Of a stretch of 39,227 nucleotides of DNA, positions 6,720-12,890 are shown piece after piece (the first letter of the stretch is position 1; each line of letters begins with the position of its first letter). The position numbers were made by a program, and so were the translations under genes. The notes under the pieces are model-generated. The model was not told the DNA's origin and searched no databases. It saw only the letters and a list, made by a program, of their open reading frames with translations. This DNA is from a virus, in the IMG/VR virus record IMGVR_UViG_3300008262_000131, positions 1-39,227 of that record, one strand, 5' to 3'.

Positions 6720-7514
6720 TTATTGATTTAATACCTGTTCCATCACATAATTCATAACAGACATTTCTACATCCGTTGTACATTCCTTATGATTTAATAC
6801 TTCTTCCACCCCTCTTGTGAAGGGTCCAGAATATGCTTCCAATGTTGATACCTTATGATTTAATACTTCTTCCACCAATGAATGTTCGGGGTATTTGAGA
6901 ATGGTGGTTGTAGACACTTTAACATTATGACTTAATACATCTTCCACCCGTGTTCGGATATGAGCATTGTGAGTATTAGTTGTGGATACCTTACTATTTA
7001 ATACCTCTTCCACCTTCCAAGGAACACGAACTTTAACATCGCACGTTGTGGATACCTTATGATTTAATACATCTTCCACCATCATGCTTTCAACACCGCT
7101 ACCTGTCACGGTTGTGGATACCTTATGATTTAAGACCTCTTCCACCTCTCTCCCATTATTATACCTGCTATCATCCGTTGTGGATACCTTATGATTTAAG
7201 ACCTCTTCCACCTTGTCCGTTGTAATTGGAAGTGGAATGAAGGTTGTGGATACCTTATGATTTAAGACCTCTTCCACCCAAGAAGATAGAACAGGACAAA
7301 AATCATCCGAGCTCATTGAGAATATTTGAAAAAACGAATTGAAAAAATCGTATCTCCACCATAAAGTACCTGACTCATCAAGTTCAAAGTACCAATATTT
7401 ATTATCCCTATTAATGAACCATGTAGACCCATTATAAGGAATAATCTCACAATCACCCAACTCTTTATATAGGTGTTTAAAAATAAGTTGTTTTAATCTA
7501 TCTGTAATAACCAT
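6720..7514 (-). CDS. Array protein 4: WV domain plus nine hypervariable 22-residue repeats
   Basis: 264 residues. The domain MVITDRLKQLIFKHLYKELG, WFINRDNKYWYFEL, FCPVLSSW is followed by four VEEVLNHKVSTT-type units with FIPLPITTDK, DDSRYNNGRE, VTGSGVESMM and CDVKVRVPWK between. One VEEVLNSKVSTT, one expanded VEDVLSHNVKVSTT (6-bp insertion that keeps frame), VEEVLNHKVSTL, VEEVLNHKECTT and terminal VMEQVLNQ follow. A perfect host-type promoter lies 4 bases upstream of the ATG. It is separate from the other three arrays and adjacent to the divergent restriction-modification genes. Function unknown. Confidence 0.9.
   Translation of the reverse strand: MVITDRLKQLIFKHLYKELGDCEIIPYNGSTWFINRDNKYWYFELDESGTLWWRYDFFNSFFQIFSMSSDDFCPVLSSWVEEVLNHKVSTTFIPLPITTDKVEEVLNHKVSTTDDSRYNNGREVEEVLNHKVSTTVTGSGVESMMVEDVLNHKVSTTCDVKVRVPWKVEEVLNSKVSTTNTHNAHIRTRVEDVLSHNVKVSTTTILKYPEHSLVEEVLNHKVSTLEAYSGPFTRGVEEVLNHKECTTDVEMSVMNYVMEQVLNQ
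6725..7278 (-). repeat. CRISPR-like array 4, 8 repeats plus truncated terminal repeat, 8 spacers
   Basis: Repeats start at 6775, 6841, 6907 (42 bp, with an in-frame 6-bp insertion), 6979, 7045, 7111, 7177 and 7243; a truncated copy is 6725-6744. All eight spacers are 30 bp (6745, 6811, 6877, 6949, 7015, 7081, 7147, 7213). The three repeats nearest the N-terminal domain (7111, 7177, 7243) are identical to each other and to the repeat at 1818. The distal copies at 6775 and 6841 have lost the GTTGTGGATACC start. Confidence 0.93.
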
Positions 7515-7518
7515 AGAG

Positions 7519-7550
7519 CAAATATAGTAAGAAATTATGAACTAAACAAA
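7519..7550 (-). promoter_or_regulatory. Bacteroidota-type promoter of array gene 4
   Basis: On the minus strand TTTG (7547-7550), 20 bases, then TATATTTG (7519-7526), and only 4 bases (CTCT) to the ATG at 7514. This is close to the host primary sigma consensus and implies a leaderless message. Confidence 0.75.
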
Positions 7551-7626
7551 CTCATTCCCCCATTCCACTATCGTGTCGTTCCATTCCCCTTCGGGTCATT
7601 ACACTAATGGGTTCATTCATTTGTTT
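7544..7626. repeat. Imperfect inverted repeat between array gene 4 and the R-M genes
   Basis: Arms 7544-7564 and 7606-7626 match at 15 of 21 positions when one is reverse-complemented (AAACAAACTC against AAACAAATGA, then CCCATT). They enclose a C/T-rich 41-bp loop. The left arm overlaps the array promoter, so a regulatory hairpin or operator is possible. Nothing else coding is seen in 7515-7694. Confidence 0.4.
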
Positions 7627-7648
7627 ACTTCTTAATTTTCAAAAAAAG

Positions 7649-7679
7649 TTTGGTTGTTAATGAAAAATTACTATATTAG
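7649..7679 (+). promoter_or_regulatory. Probable promoter of the restriction-modification genes
   Basis: TTTG (7649-7652), 19 bases, TATATTAG (7672-7679), then 15 bases to the ATG at 7695. It deviates from TAnnTTTG at two positions but has the right spacing. Confidence 0.5.
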
Positions 7680-7694
7680 TATAAAATATCGGTT

Positions 7695-8408
7695 ATGGAA
7701 CAAAAAGTAATAAATGAGTTTGTGATGGATTCAATCGATGAATTAAAATCGGTTGACAGAAAGTACAAAAAATTTAGTGAACTTATGTCTAAACATAATC
7801 CGTATGAACTCTCGGTATTTTGTGATACCCCTAAAAAGATTGTTGATTTTGTAATGATTAGTCATAAACAAACATCAAGACAAACCATTATGGGTAATTT
7901 ATTAGAATCAATTGCGATTAAAATTAGTTCAGTAATACTAGGAGGGTACAAATCTAAGGAAGAGTGTACCGATTTAGAGTGGGTTAATGATGATTTATTT
8001 CACTATAGAGGATGGAAGTCAAGTCCTAAATGGTGTAACGCTGACCAAAAAAAGAGAGTTAATATTAAGGTGGGGGAACTAAAAGAAAATAATGATTTCG
8101 GTAGTTTTAAAGTTCTGACTTCTTACGGTAAGACCACCAAAAAAAATACGGAAAAAAACTTTACACAGTTATCGGGGCAAGACTCGTGGTATGAAATCAG
8201 TAACGACCCTGAGATGTATAATAAAGTTATGATTGCCATTGTTAAACACTCCAAATATCTTAATCAGGTGATAGAGGATATTTACTCATCGAATGTTAAA
8301 GAATCGGTAGAATGGGTGGATAGAAACTTTACAAATAAGGATAAAACAATTAATTTTATTAAAATAAATGAGTATGTCAGCGGAAGGAATAAAGTTACAG
8401 TCAGCTAA
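7695..8408 (+). CDS. Type II restriction endonuclease (candidate EcoO109I/PmeII-like)
   Basis: 237 residues. The assignment rests mainly on its position directly upstream of, and overlapping, a DNA methyltransferase. It also rests on general resemblance of MSKHNPYEL and SRQTIMGNLLESIAIKIS to the EcoO109I/PmeII family of type II restriction enzymes, recalled rather than searched. Segments WKSSPKWCNADQKKRVNIKV and WYEISNDPEMYNKVM are compatible with an enzyme that contacts DNA, but I cannot point to catalytic residues with certainty. In a phage such an enzyme would cut competing DNA, with the partner methylase protecting self DNA. It is divergent from array gene 4. Confidence 0.6.
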   Translation: MEQKVINEFVMDSIDELKSVDRKYKKFSELMSKHNPYELSVFCDTPKKIVDFVMISHKQTSRQTIMGNLLESIAIKISSVILGGYKSKEECTDLEWVNDDLFHYRGWKSSPKWCNADQKKRVNIKVGELKENNDFGSFKVLTSYGKTTKKNTEKNFTQLSGQDSWYEISNDPEMYNKVMIAIVKHSKYLNQVIEDIYSSNVKESVEWVDRNFTNKDKTINFIKINEYVSGRNKVTVS

Positions 8409-9237
8409 TGGTAATACTATTGAGTTATTTCATGGGGATTCGTTAGATATATTAAAATTAATTGATGATAATTCAGTTGATTTAATTGTTACGTCTCCAC
8501 CATATTCTGACCAAAGAAAATCAACATACGGTGGAATACATCCTGACAAATATGTGGAATGGTTTTTACCAATAAGTAAAGAATTACTTAGGGTATTAAA
8601 ACCAACAGGTTCCTTTGTTCTTAATATTAAGGAAAAGGTATATAACGGTGAGAGACACACATATGTTTTGGAACTTATTATTGCAATGAGGAACCAAGGT
8701 TGGTTGTGGACTGAAGAATATATGTGGCATAAGAAGAATTCATTTCCTGGCAAATGGCCAAACAGATTACGAGATGCGTGGGAGAGATTATTACATTTCA
8801 ATAAGGAGAAAAAGTTTGATATGTATCAAGATAATGTTAAAGTTCCCATAGGTGATTGGTCTACAAAAAGATTGGCCAACCTAAGTGATACAGATAAGAA
8901 AAGAGATGTCTCCAAAGTAGGAAGTGGTTTCGGTAAGAAAATAGAAAATTGGGTAGGTAAAGAAATGGTATTACCTGATAACGTATTATATATGGCAACA
9001 GAGTCGTCTAATAAAGGACACTCAGCGGCATACCCTGAATCATTACCTGAATGGTTTATTAAACTCTTTACTAAAGAAGGTGATGTTGTGTTAGACCCAT
9101 TTTTAGGTAGTGGCACAACATGTAAAGTTGCAACTGACTTAAATAGAAATTCCATAGGTATCGAATTAAATGATGAGTATTTTAATTTAACATTAAATAA
9201 GTTAAATGAATATGTGAGTAATGAAACAATAAATTAA
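8368..9237 (+). CDS. Site-specific DNA methyltransferase, beta class, probably N4-cytosine
   Basis: 289 residues. Motif IV TSPPY is at residues 42-46, and the AdoMet-binding motif I, DPFLGSGTT, lies near the C-terminus. That IV-before-I order defines the beta class. S/T-PP-Y, rather than D/N-PP-Y, favours N4-cytosine methylation. FHGDSLDIL near the N-terminus and GIELNDEYF after motif I are also typical. The start (ATG 8368 or 8374) overlaps the endonuclease gene by about 40 bp in another frame, as in a compact R-M operon. Target sequence unknown. Confidence 0.9.
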   Translation: MSMSAEGIKLQSANGNTIELFHGDSLDILKLIDDNSVDLIVTSPPYSDQRKSTYGGIHPDKYVEWFLPISKELLRVLKPTGSFVLNIKEKVYNGERHTYVLELIIAMRNQGWLWTEEYMWHKKNSFPGKWPNRLRDAWERLLHFNKEKKFDMYQDNVKVPIGDWSTKRLANLSDTDKKRDVSKVGSGFGKKIENWVGKEMVLPDNVLYMATESSNKGHSAAYPESLPEWFIKLFTKEGDVVLDPFLGSGTTCKVATDLNRNSIGIELNDEYFNLTLNKLNEYVSNETIN

Positions 9238-9436
9238 CTCACTCCGATTCTTCACTGTCGTGACCATTCCACTCCACTTCGTTTTGTTCCATTAGAATCT
9301 TCATTCCTTAATTCATTATTTCATCCCCCCACAACATATGATTGTATGTGTGAATCCCCCTAATAAAAGACACACACTATGAAGGGACATTATAATTCCC
9401 ATATGTGAATAATCATTCTATATACTAAAAGGTATT

Positions 9437-9450
9437 ATACCTACAGGTAT
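9437..9450. promoter_or_regulatory. Operator-like palindrome, copy 1
   Basis: ATACCTACAGGTAT: 6-bp arms around a 2-base centre. The core CCTACAGG is the reverse complement of the core at 9529-9542, 92 bp away. Candidate binding site of a dimeric regulator. Confidence 0.4.
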
Positions 9451-9528
9451 AAATGAATGTGTATGTGATAGATGATGTTATTAATTCCCCACATATAAAT
9501 GGTGGATTACTAAGGGGACAATTATGGT

Positions 9529-9542
9529 AAACCTGTAGGTTT
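9529..9542. promoter_or_regulatory. Operator-like palindrome, copy 2
   Basis: AAACCTGTAGGTTT: 6-bp arms around a 2-base centre, paired with the site at 9437-9450. Confidence 0.4.
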
Positions 9543-9955
9543 ATATATTATGTCCCACAATTTACCACCACTATAATTGTCCATAACATGTGTCTATATG
9601 GTAAGGGGAAATCTTAAAAACCCCGTTGAAGACACTATAAAATACACTTCCGTTGAAGGATTCTAAACAACTAAAGTCTGTCCACGCTCATTTATTCTTA
9701 CATCCTATTTTTATCTGGAAAATGTATATAGTTAAAAAAACCCTTCTAACACTATCAGGAAGACCACTTTTTTCACTTTTCATATAACCAAAAACCCCTC
9801 TCACATATACGTCAGTGGTAAAAAGTGGGAACATTTACCTATGGACAATATACATAATATACACTATATTTATAGGTGTGAATATGTCTAAAAGTGGTCA
9901 AGGGGATTATCCCCCATCTGACGTTCCCCTGACATTTTGACAAAATCAAGAAAAA

Positions 9956-10252
9956 ATGAATAATAATTTATCAACAATTCCCCCTGACGATATGTCTAAC
10001 CCCATTTCAATAACTGACATACTGAAAAATTTAAGGGTTATAACTGACCCTTTACGGGATGTTGTTGCTGTGACCCTATATTATAATGGGGAAAAGGTGG
10101 GTAAGATGGAGTATAGGAAGAGTTCACTTCCATACCAAGGGGATTTAAAGATATTAACATTGTATTCACTTACCCCTGAGTTCATGGAGTTATTCAAGGG
10201 TCAGGAAAATCCTATACGTATTTTGGACAACCATGTTAAGGGGTTTGTTTAA
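9956..10252 (+). CDS. Small protein of unknown function
   Basis: 98 residues, MNNNLSTIPPDDMSNPISIT at the N-terminus and no tag peptide. The body (RDVVAVTLYYNGEKVGKMEY, LYSLTPEFMELFKGQ) looks like a small mixed alpha/beta fold. Base use is noticeably richer in G/C than the 12-23 kb genes, like the neighbours at 10236 and 10624. Converges with 10236 with a 17-bp overlap. Not recognised. Confidence 0.7.
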   Translation: MNNNLSTIPPDDMSNPISITDILKNLRVITDPLRDVVAVTLYYNGEKVGKMEYRKSSLPYQGDLKILTLYSLTPEFMELFKGQENPIRILDNHVKGFV

Positions 10253-10622
10253 ATTGTTTCCATACAATACTTTTGTACTTTGTTTCATTCCCCCGAGCTT
10301 CCACTTCAAAGGGACATTCCCAATATCCGTTTTTCTTCATGGATGATGCGTAGTTACGTTTGATACCTCTTTGTATGTGGTGGGTGTATTCATGGATGAT
10401 TGTTTTAACAAACATTTCCATTGTCTCACATGCTGAGGGGTTAATCACCAATGCTTCAAAATCGTATTGACCATAGGAACCTGTTAACCCGTTTCTGATT
10501 TTCAGTTTGGGGAATGGTTTGTTTCCATGACCGAGTGTCTGACGTGTGATGGCTATAAGTTTCAACCCCATTCTTCTGAGCTGAGGGGTTGTGTATATAT
10601 CTAATCTATCTTTGAGTTTCAT
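10236..10622 (-). CDS. HExxH metallopeptidase-like protein (SprT-like)
   Basis: 128 residues. HEYTHHIQ at residues 77-84 supplies the zinc-binding HExxH (His77, Glu78, His81), and Glu106 or Glu108 in PFEVEARG is the likely third ligand. Before it come a substrate-strand-like LVINPSACET and a helix. Small zincins of this SprT/WLM-like shape are common in phages and bacteria. Start MKLKDRLDIY; it follows the 10624 gene by 1 bp in one operon. Substrate unknown. Confidence 0.75.
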   Translation of the reverse strand: MKLKDRLDIYTTPQLRRMGLKLIAITRQTLGHGNKPFPKLKIRNGLTGSYGQYDFEALVINPSACETMEMFVKTIIHEYTHHIQRGIKRNYASSMKKNGYWECPFEVEARGNETKYKSIVWKQFKQTP

Positions 10623-10623
10623 A

Positions 10624-11046
10624 TTAGTCGATGTATTTGAATGTTACGTTACCCATGTATTCGTTGTTGTTGCGTGTTGGTCCTGGGATACAAGCTGCTT
10701 TGAAGAACGTGGGGATGATTGTGTTCTTAATCAACTTATTAAAACACCAATCAGCGTGTGACTTTCTTCTTTTGAAGAACGACATTCTTGTTTGTGACCA
10801 AGAGTACTCAGATGGTATTCTATCTTCACTGAATGAGAAACCCTTCTTCTTTGCCGTCACTTCAATGTTCAACACACGAGAGTACTTTTGGTCTACCCAA
10901 TTCCATCTGTCTGACTCACCAACTGATACAATACGAATGGTCACATCACCGAAGCCATTCCAATTATCTTGAAAGGTTAAAGAGTTGGTCTTTTGTAAGT
11001 ACTTCTTAACTAACTTGGTTGATAATTTGTCTTGGGTGATTTTCAT
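10624..11046 (-). CDS. Protein of unknown function
   Basis: 140 residues from ATG 11044-11046 (MKITQDKLSTKLVKKYLQ). The longer frame begins with MLYICR, which is simply the TATATTTG promoter box read as codons. The body has VTIRIVSVGESDRWNWVDQ and a basic C-terminal half (FFKRRKSHADWCFNKLI). Promoter-proximal gene of a two-gene operon with the HExxH protein. Not recognised. Confidence 0.75.
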   Translation of the reverse strand: MKITQDKLSTKLVKKYLQKTNSLTFQDNWNGFGDVTIRIVSVGESDRWNWVDQKYSRVLNIEVTAKKKGFSFSEDRIPSEYSWSQTRMSFFKRRKSHADWCFNKLIKNTIIPTFFKAACIPGPTRNNNEYMGNVTFKYID

Positions 11047-11068
11047 ATGGTGGTCGTTTATTGTTCTA

Positions 11069-11099
11069 CAAATATACAACAATTTTCTTCCCCCACAAA
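11069..11099 (-). promoter_or_regulatory. Bacteroidota-type promoter
   Basis: Minus strand: TTTG (11096-11099), 19 bases, TATATTTG (11069-11076). The 22-base leader TAGAACAATAAACGACCACC is nearly the same as that at 23341-23362 upstream of another gene, so promoter plus leader may be a mobile or host-derived module. Confidence 0.7.
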
Positions 11100-11117
11100 A
11101 AAATCTTCCTTTTTTTT

Positions 11118-11205
11118 AAAGGCAGGGTGGAGTACACACTCCAAGCATTAATCGTGCCAGCCCTTTATCCCCTTATCGTTATAAGGTACATTTACGGGGC
11201 TAAGT
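11118..11205 (+). ncRNA. Candidate structured RNA in an intergenic region
   Basis: Nested complementary segments: GGCA (11121) with TGCC (11155) around the perfect hairpin TGGAGT-acac-ACTCCA (11128-11143); then AGCCC (11159) with GGGCT (11197) around CCTTAT-CGTT-ATAAGG (11171-11186). AAAGG (11118) could also pair with CCTTT (11162). Two stems each enclosing a hairpin within 90 bases of otherwise AT-rich spacer suggests a folded RNA or cis-regulatory leader. No known family is matched; the strand is uncertain. Confidence 0.35.
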
Positions 11206-11325
11206 TACAACGAAAATAATTAATAAAAAATTAGGATATTAACTTTCTTCGCCGTATCTTTGTGTTGACGCTCTTCTTATAAAAAAAATATATAAGGCAC
11301 CAAGCTAAGTTACGGCGAATTTTTT
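11199..11325 (+). promoter_or_regulatory. Intergenic block with direct and inverted repeats
   Basis: GCTAAGTTAC occurs at 11199-11208 and again at 11304-11313. TTCGCCGTA (11248-11256) is inverted as TACGGCGAA (11311-11319), which is followed by six T. A TATCTTTG box (11255-11262) overlaps the left arm. This could be a promoter plus terminator of a very short RNA, or an operator pair. No coding frame seen in 11083-11372. Confidence 0.35.
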
Positions 11326-11359
11326 AAATAAACAAATATATTATCACATAATAAATTCC

Positions 11360-11367
11360 TACCTTTG
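11360..11367 (+). promoter_or_regulatory. TAnnTTTG promoter box
   Basis: TACCTTTG followed after 5 bases by the ATG at 11373. No clear TTTG at the upstream position. Implies a leaderless transcript. Confidence 0.5.
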
Positions 11368-11372
11368 TAGTA

Positions 11373-11675
11373 ATGAGACAGAAGATATATACCATTAAAG
11401 ATTTTGACTTCAAACCCCATGCTGTCATAGAAGGTGCAGTACAAGGATTACTTACACTCCCCAACAATATCACAGTATCTATTGTGGGTGGTGGTCTTCA
11501 ATCTATTGTCGGTGGGATGAATAGATTACGTGGTGATGGAGTGGATACCTTTGAAGTAGCAGCTTGGTGGGGTGACCAAGGTGATTGGATTAAACTATCT
11601 GACTACGATGATGTGTTATCATATGTTGATAAAGATAGACTACCAATCATACTACTTGATTTATCTAAGAAATAA
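11373..11675 (+). CDS. Protein of unknown function
   Basis: 100 residues, MRQKIYTIKDFDFKPHAVIE. It contains a glycine-rich strand-turn VSIVGGGLQSIVGGMNRLRG and VAAWWGDQGDWIKLSDYDDV. No tag peptide; host-type promoter box 5 bases upstream. No family recognised. Confidence 0.75.
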   Translation: MRQKIYTIKDFDFKPHAVIEGAVQGLLTLPNNITVSIVGGGLQSIVGGMNRLRGDGVDTFEVAAWWGDQGDWIKLSDYDDVLSYVDKDRLPIILLDLSKK

Positions 11676-11707
11676 TTTGTATATAAGAAACCTTTGAACT
11701 ATATTTG
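11676..11707 (+). promoter_or_regulatory. Bacteroidota-type promoter
   Basis: TTTG (11676-11679), 20 bases, TATATTTG (11700-11707), then 13 bases to the ATG at 11721 of the lipoprotein gene. Confidence 0.65.
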
Positions 11708-11720
11708 TAGTCTATACATT

Positions 11721-11909
11721 ATGAAGAAATACATACTACCCCTAATCATGTTAGTCGTTATACTAACATCTTGTTCTACCCCACAACATGGGTACAACTA
11801 CAAGAAACATTCTAACACACAACAGAAGATGTACAAACAAACTAAACGTGTGAACAAAGGGAAGAACCAACTACAACACCAATGTACTCCTAAGAAACAC
11901 AGAAGATAA
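11721..11909 (+). CDS. Small lipoprotein
   Basis: 62 residues. The N-terminus MKKYILPLIMLVVILTSCST has a short basic start, a hydrophobic core and a lipobox-like LTSC, so the product is probably acylated on Cys18 and membrane anchored. The mature part is basic and polar (YKKHSNTQQKMYKQTKRVNK). The longer frame upstream reads through the promoter box and is rejected. The next small gene follows after 1 base. Role unknown; small phage lipoproteins sometimes act in superinfection exclusion, but that is not shown here. Confidence 0.75.
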   Translation: MKKYILPLIMLVVILTSCSTPQHGYNYKKHSNTQQKMYKQTKRVNKGKNQLQHQCTPKKHRR

Positions 11910-11910
11910 T

Positions 11911-12009
11911 ATGAAACGATTTACCATCACACCCAATCAAGCAATCATCCTATACTGCCTACTAATGGTTACCATAGTAGCAGTGGTAAAAGGATGTGAC
12001 CTAATGTAA
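11911..12009 (+). CDS. Tiny single-pass membrane protein
   Basis: 32 residues, beginning MKRFTITPNQAIILYCLLMV and ending VVKGCDLM. One hydrophobic helix covers about residues 11-27. It starts 1 base after the lipoprotein stop, which supports co-translation. No family recognised; could be a membrane-active accessory peptide. Confidence 0.5.
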   Translation: MKRFTITPNQAIILYCLLMVTIVAVVKGCDLM

Positions 12010-12093
12010 AGGGGAGGGGATACTTATTAAAAGTTATCAACACCCCCTACTACCCCCTCCTATACCCCTACCTATGGGGTACCCCCTCCCGTA

Positions 12094-12119
12094 TCCCCCC
12101 TTATATAGGGGGTTTTTTG
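12094..12119 (+). terminator. Rho-independent terminator
   Basis: CCCCCC-ttatata-GGGGG followed by TTTTTT. It follows the lipoprotein pair. The surrounding 12010-12266 is unusually C/G-run rich and has no convincing gene. Confidence 0.75.
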
Positions 12120-12266
12120 GGTCAGAAGGGGGGATAATCCCCTCGAAAAAATCCTGGAAAAATTTTTTAGAAAAGCGACCCTTTGTTTTAAAATGTTCCC
12201 TATATGTAAAAAATAAATTTTGGGAAATTTTTTGGAAAATTGGTATTTATATATAAAATATATACT

Positions 12267-12509
12267 ATGAAAAAGATTAGATTAACAGAAAAAGAATTAA
12301 CCAATATAATTAAAAGGGTTATTAATGAAGAAAGAGATGAAGATTCATTTCATGATGATACTGAGTCAGTACATGTCCAAATTATGGATATTTTACAACC
12401 TGTTTATAAAACATACGGAACGGAAGGTGTCGTAAGAGTTTTAACTGATATTATTGATACTATAGGTGATATTGGGGACGAAGCATTTATGGGTACTGAA
12501 GATTATTAA
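12267..12509 (+). CDS. Small acidic RLTE-tagged protein
   Basis: 80 residues. The tag MKKIRLTEKELTNIIKRVIN ends in VINEE. The remainder is acidic (DEDSFHDDTESVHV, DTIGDIGDEAFMGTEDY). TATTTAT lies 18 bases upstream of the ATG; the longer frame from 12240 reads through that element and is rejected. Followed by a terminator. Function unknown; candidate virion-targeted peptide. Confidence 0.8.
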   Translation: MKKIRLTEKELTNIIKRVINEERDEDSFHDDTESVHVQIMDILQPVYKTYGTEGVVRVLTDIIDTIGDIGDEAFMGTEDY

Positions 12510-12537
12510 CCTCTCCAATGATAGTATTGTTGGACTG

Positions 12538-12565
12538 ACCCTTCCTTTAACGGAGGGGTTTTTTA
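12538..12565 (+). terminator. Rho-independent terminator
   Basis: ACCCTTCC-tttaac-GGAGGGGT followed by a T run, with one G-T pair. Confidence 0.75.
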
Positions 12566-12592
12566 TTTCATTTTTTTTCTTATTATTGATAT

Positions 12593-12841
12593 ATGGAAAT
12601 GGAAGAAGAAAAATTATCAGTTACTGTGGATGTAACATTAAGGGACAATAAATTTTTTTATGACATAATGGCCAAGAAGGGTATGAATATTAATGATATT
12701 ATATCTGTATTGTGTGGGGCTATTTCATTATCTATTCGTAGTAGGGAAACCCCTGAGTTACAGGGTCAGACTCTTAGGGATATCATTGGTCATTTGGAAT
12801 CTGAGTTTATTAATGTGGATTCATTTTCTGATGTTAAATAA
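12593..12841 (+). CDS. Small protein of unknown function
   Basis: 82 residues, MEMEEEKLSVTVDVTLRDNK. No tag and no clear upstream box. The body (FFYDIMAKKGMNINDIISVL, SRETPELQGQTLRDIIGHLE) looks like a compact strand-helix-helix protein. Followed within 50 bp by a gene with its own promoter. Confidence 0.7.
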   Translation: MEMEEEKLSVTVDVTLRDNKFFYDIMAKKGMNINDIISVLCGAISLSIRSRETPELQGQTLRDIIGHLESEFINVDSFSDVK

Positions 12842-12844
12842 TTT

Positions 12845-12876
12845 TTTGGTAAATTAGTATTATTGTTTTATCTTTG
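12845..12876 (+). promoter_or_regulatory. Bacteroidota-type promoter
   Basis: TTTG (12845-12848), 20 bases, TATCTTTG (12869-12876), then 14 bases to the ATG at 12891. Confidence 0.7.
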
Positions 12877-12890
12877 TAAAAAAAATATAT

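Larger units (their letters stand above)
9238..9955. other. Non-coding, inverted-repeat-rich region of about 720 bp
   Basis: No convincing gene. Near-palindromes lie at 9437-9450 (ATACCTACAGGTAT) and 9529-9542 (AAACCTGTAGGTTT), whose cores are reverse complements of each other. CCGTTGAAG occurs twice (9623, 9650), and GACCACTTTT (9762) is inverted as AAAAGTGGTC (9890). GGACAATTAT near 9516 is inverted at 9573. Two tiny frames (minus 9688-9783, 31 residues; plus 9884-9940, 18 residues) have no supporting signal beyond a TATTTAT before the second. The stretch could be regulatory or an origin; neither can be shown here. Confidence 0.5.

Noticed and set aside
1-7514. Diversity-generating retroelement
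   Set aside because: No reverse transcriptase or template repeat is visible, and the variable 30-bp segments are wholly different rather than adenine-substituted versions of one template.
8430-9155. Minus-strand frames opposite the methyltransferase (8430-8801, 8826-9155)
   Set aside because: Shadows of the methyltransferase, whose motifs IV and I are both intact on the plus strand.
11694-11720. Upstream starts giving MNYIC, MYIC or MLYIC N-termini (also 18324, 28474, 11082)
   Set aside because: These residues are the TATATTTG promoter box read as codons; the next in-frame ATG gives a sensible N-terminus.
12074-12256. 60-codon frame in the C/G-run-rich spacer
   Set aside because: It runs through a clear terminator and low-complexity sequence and has no start signal or recognisable protein.
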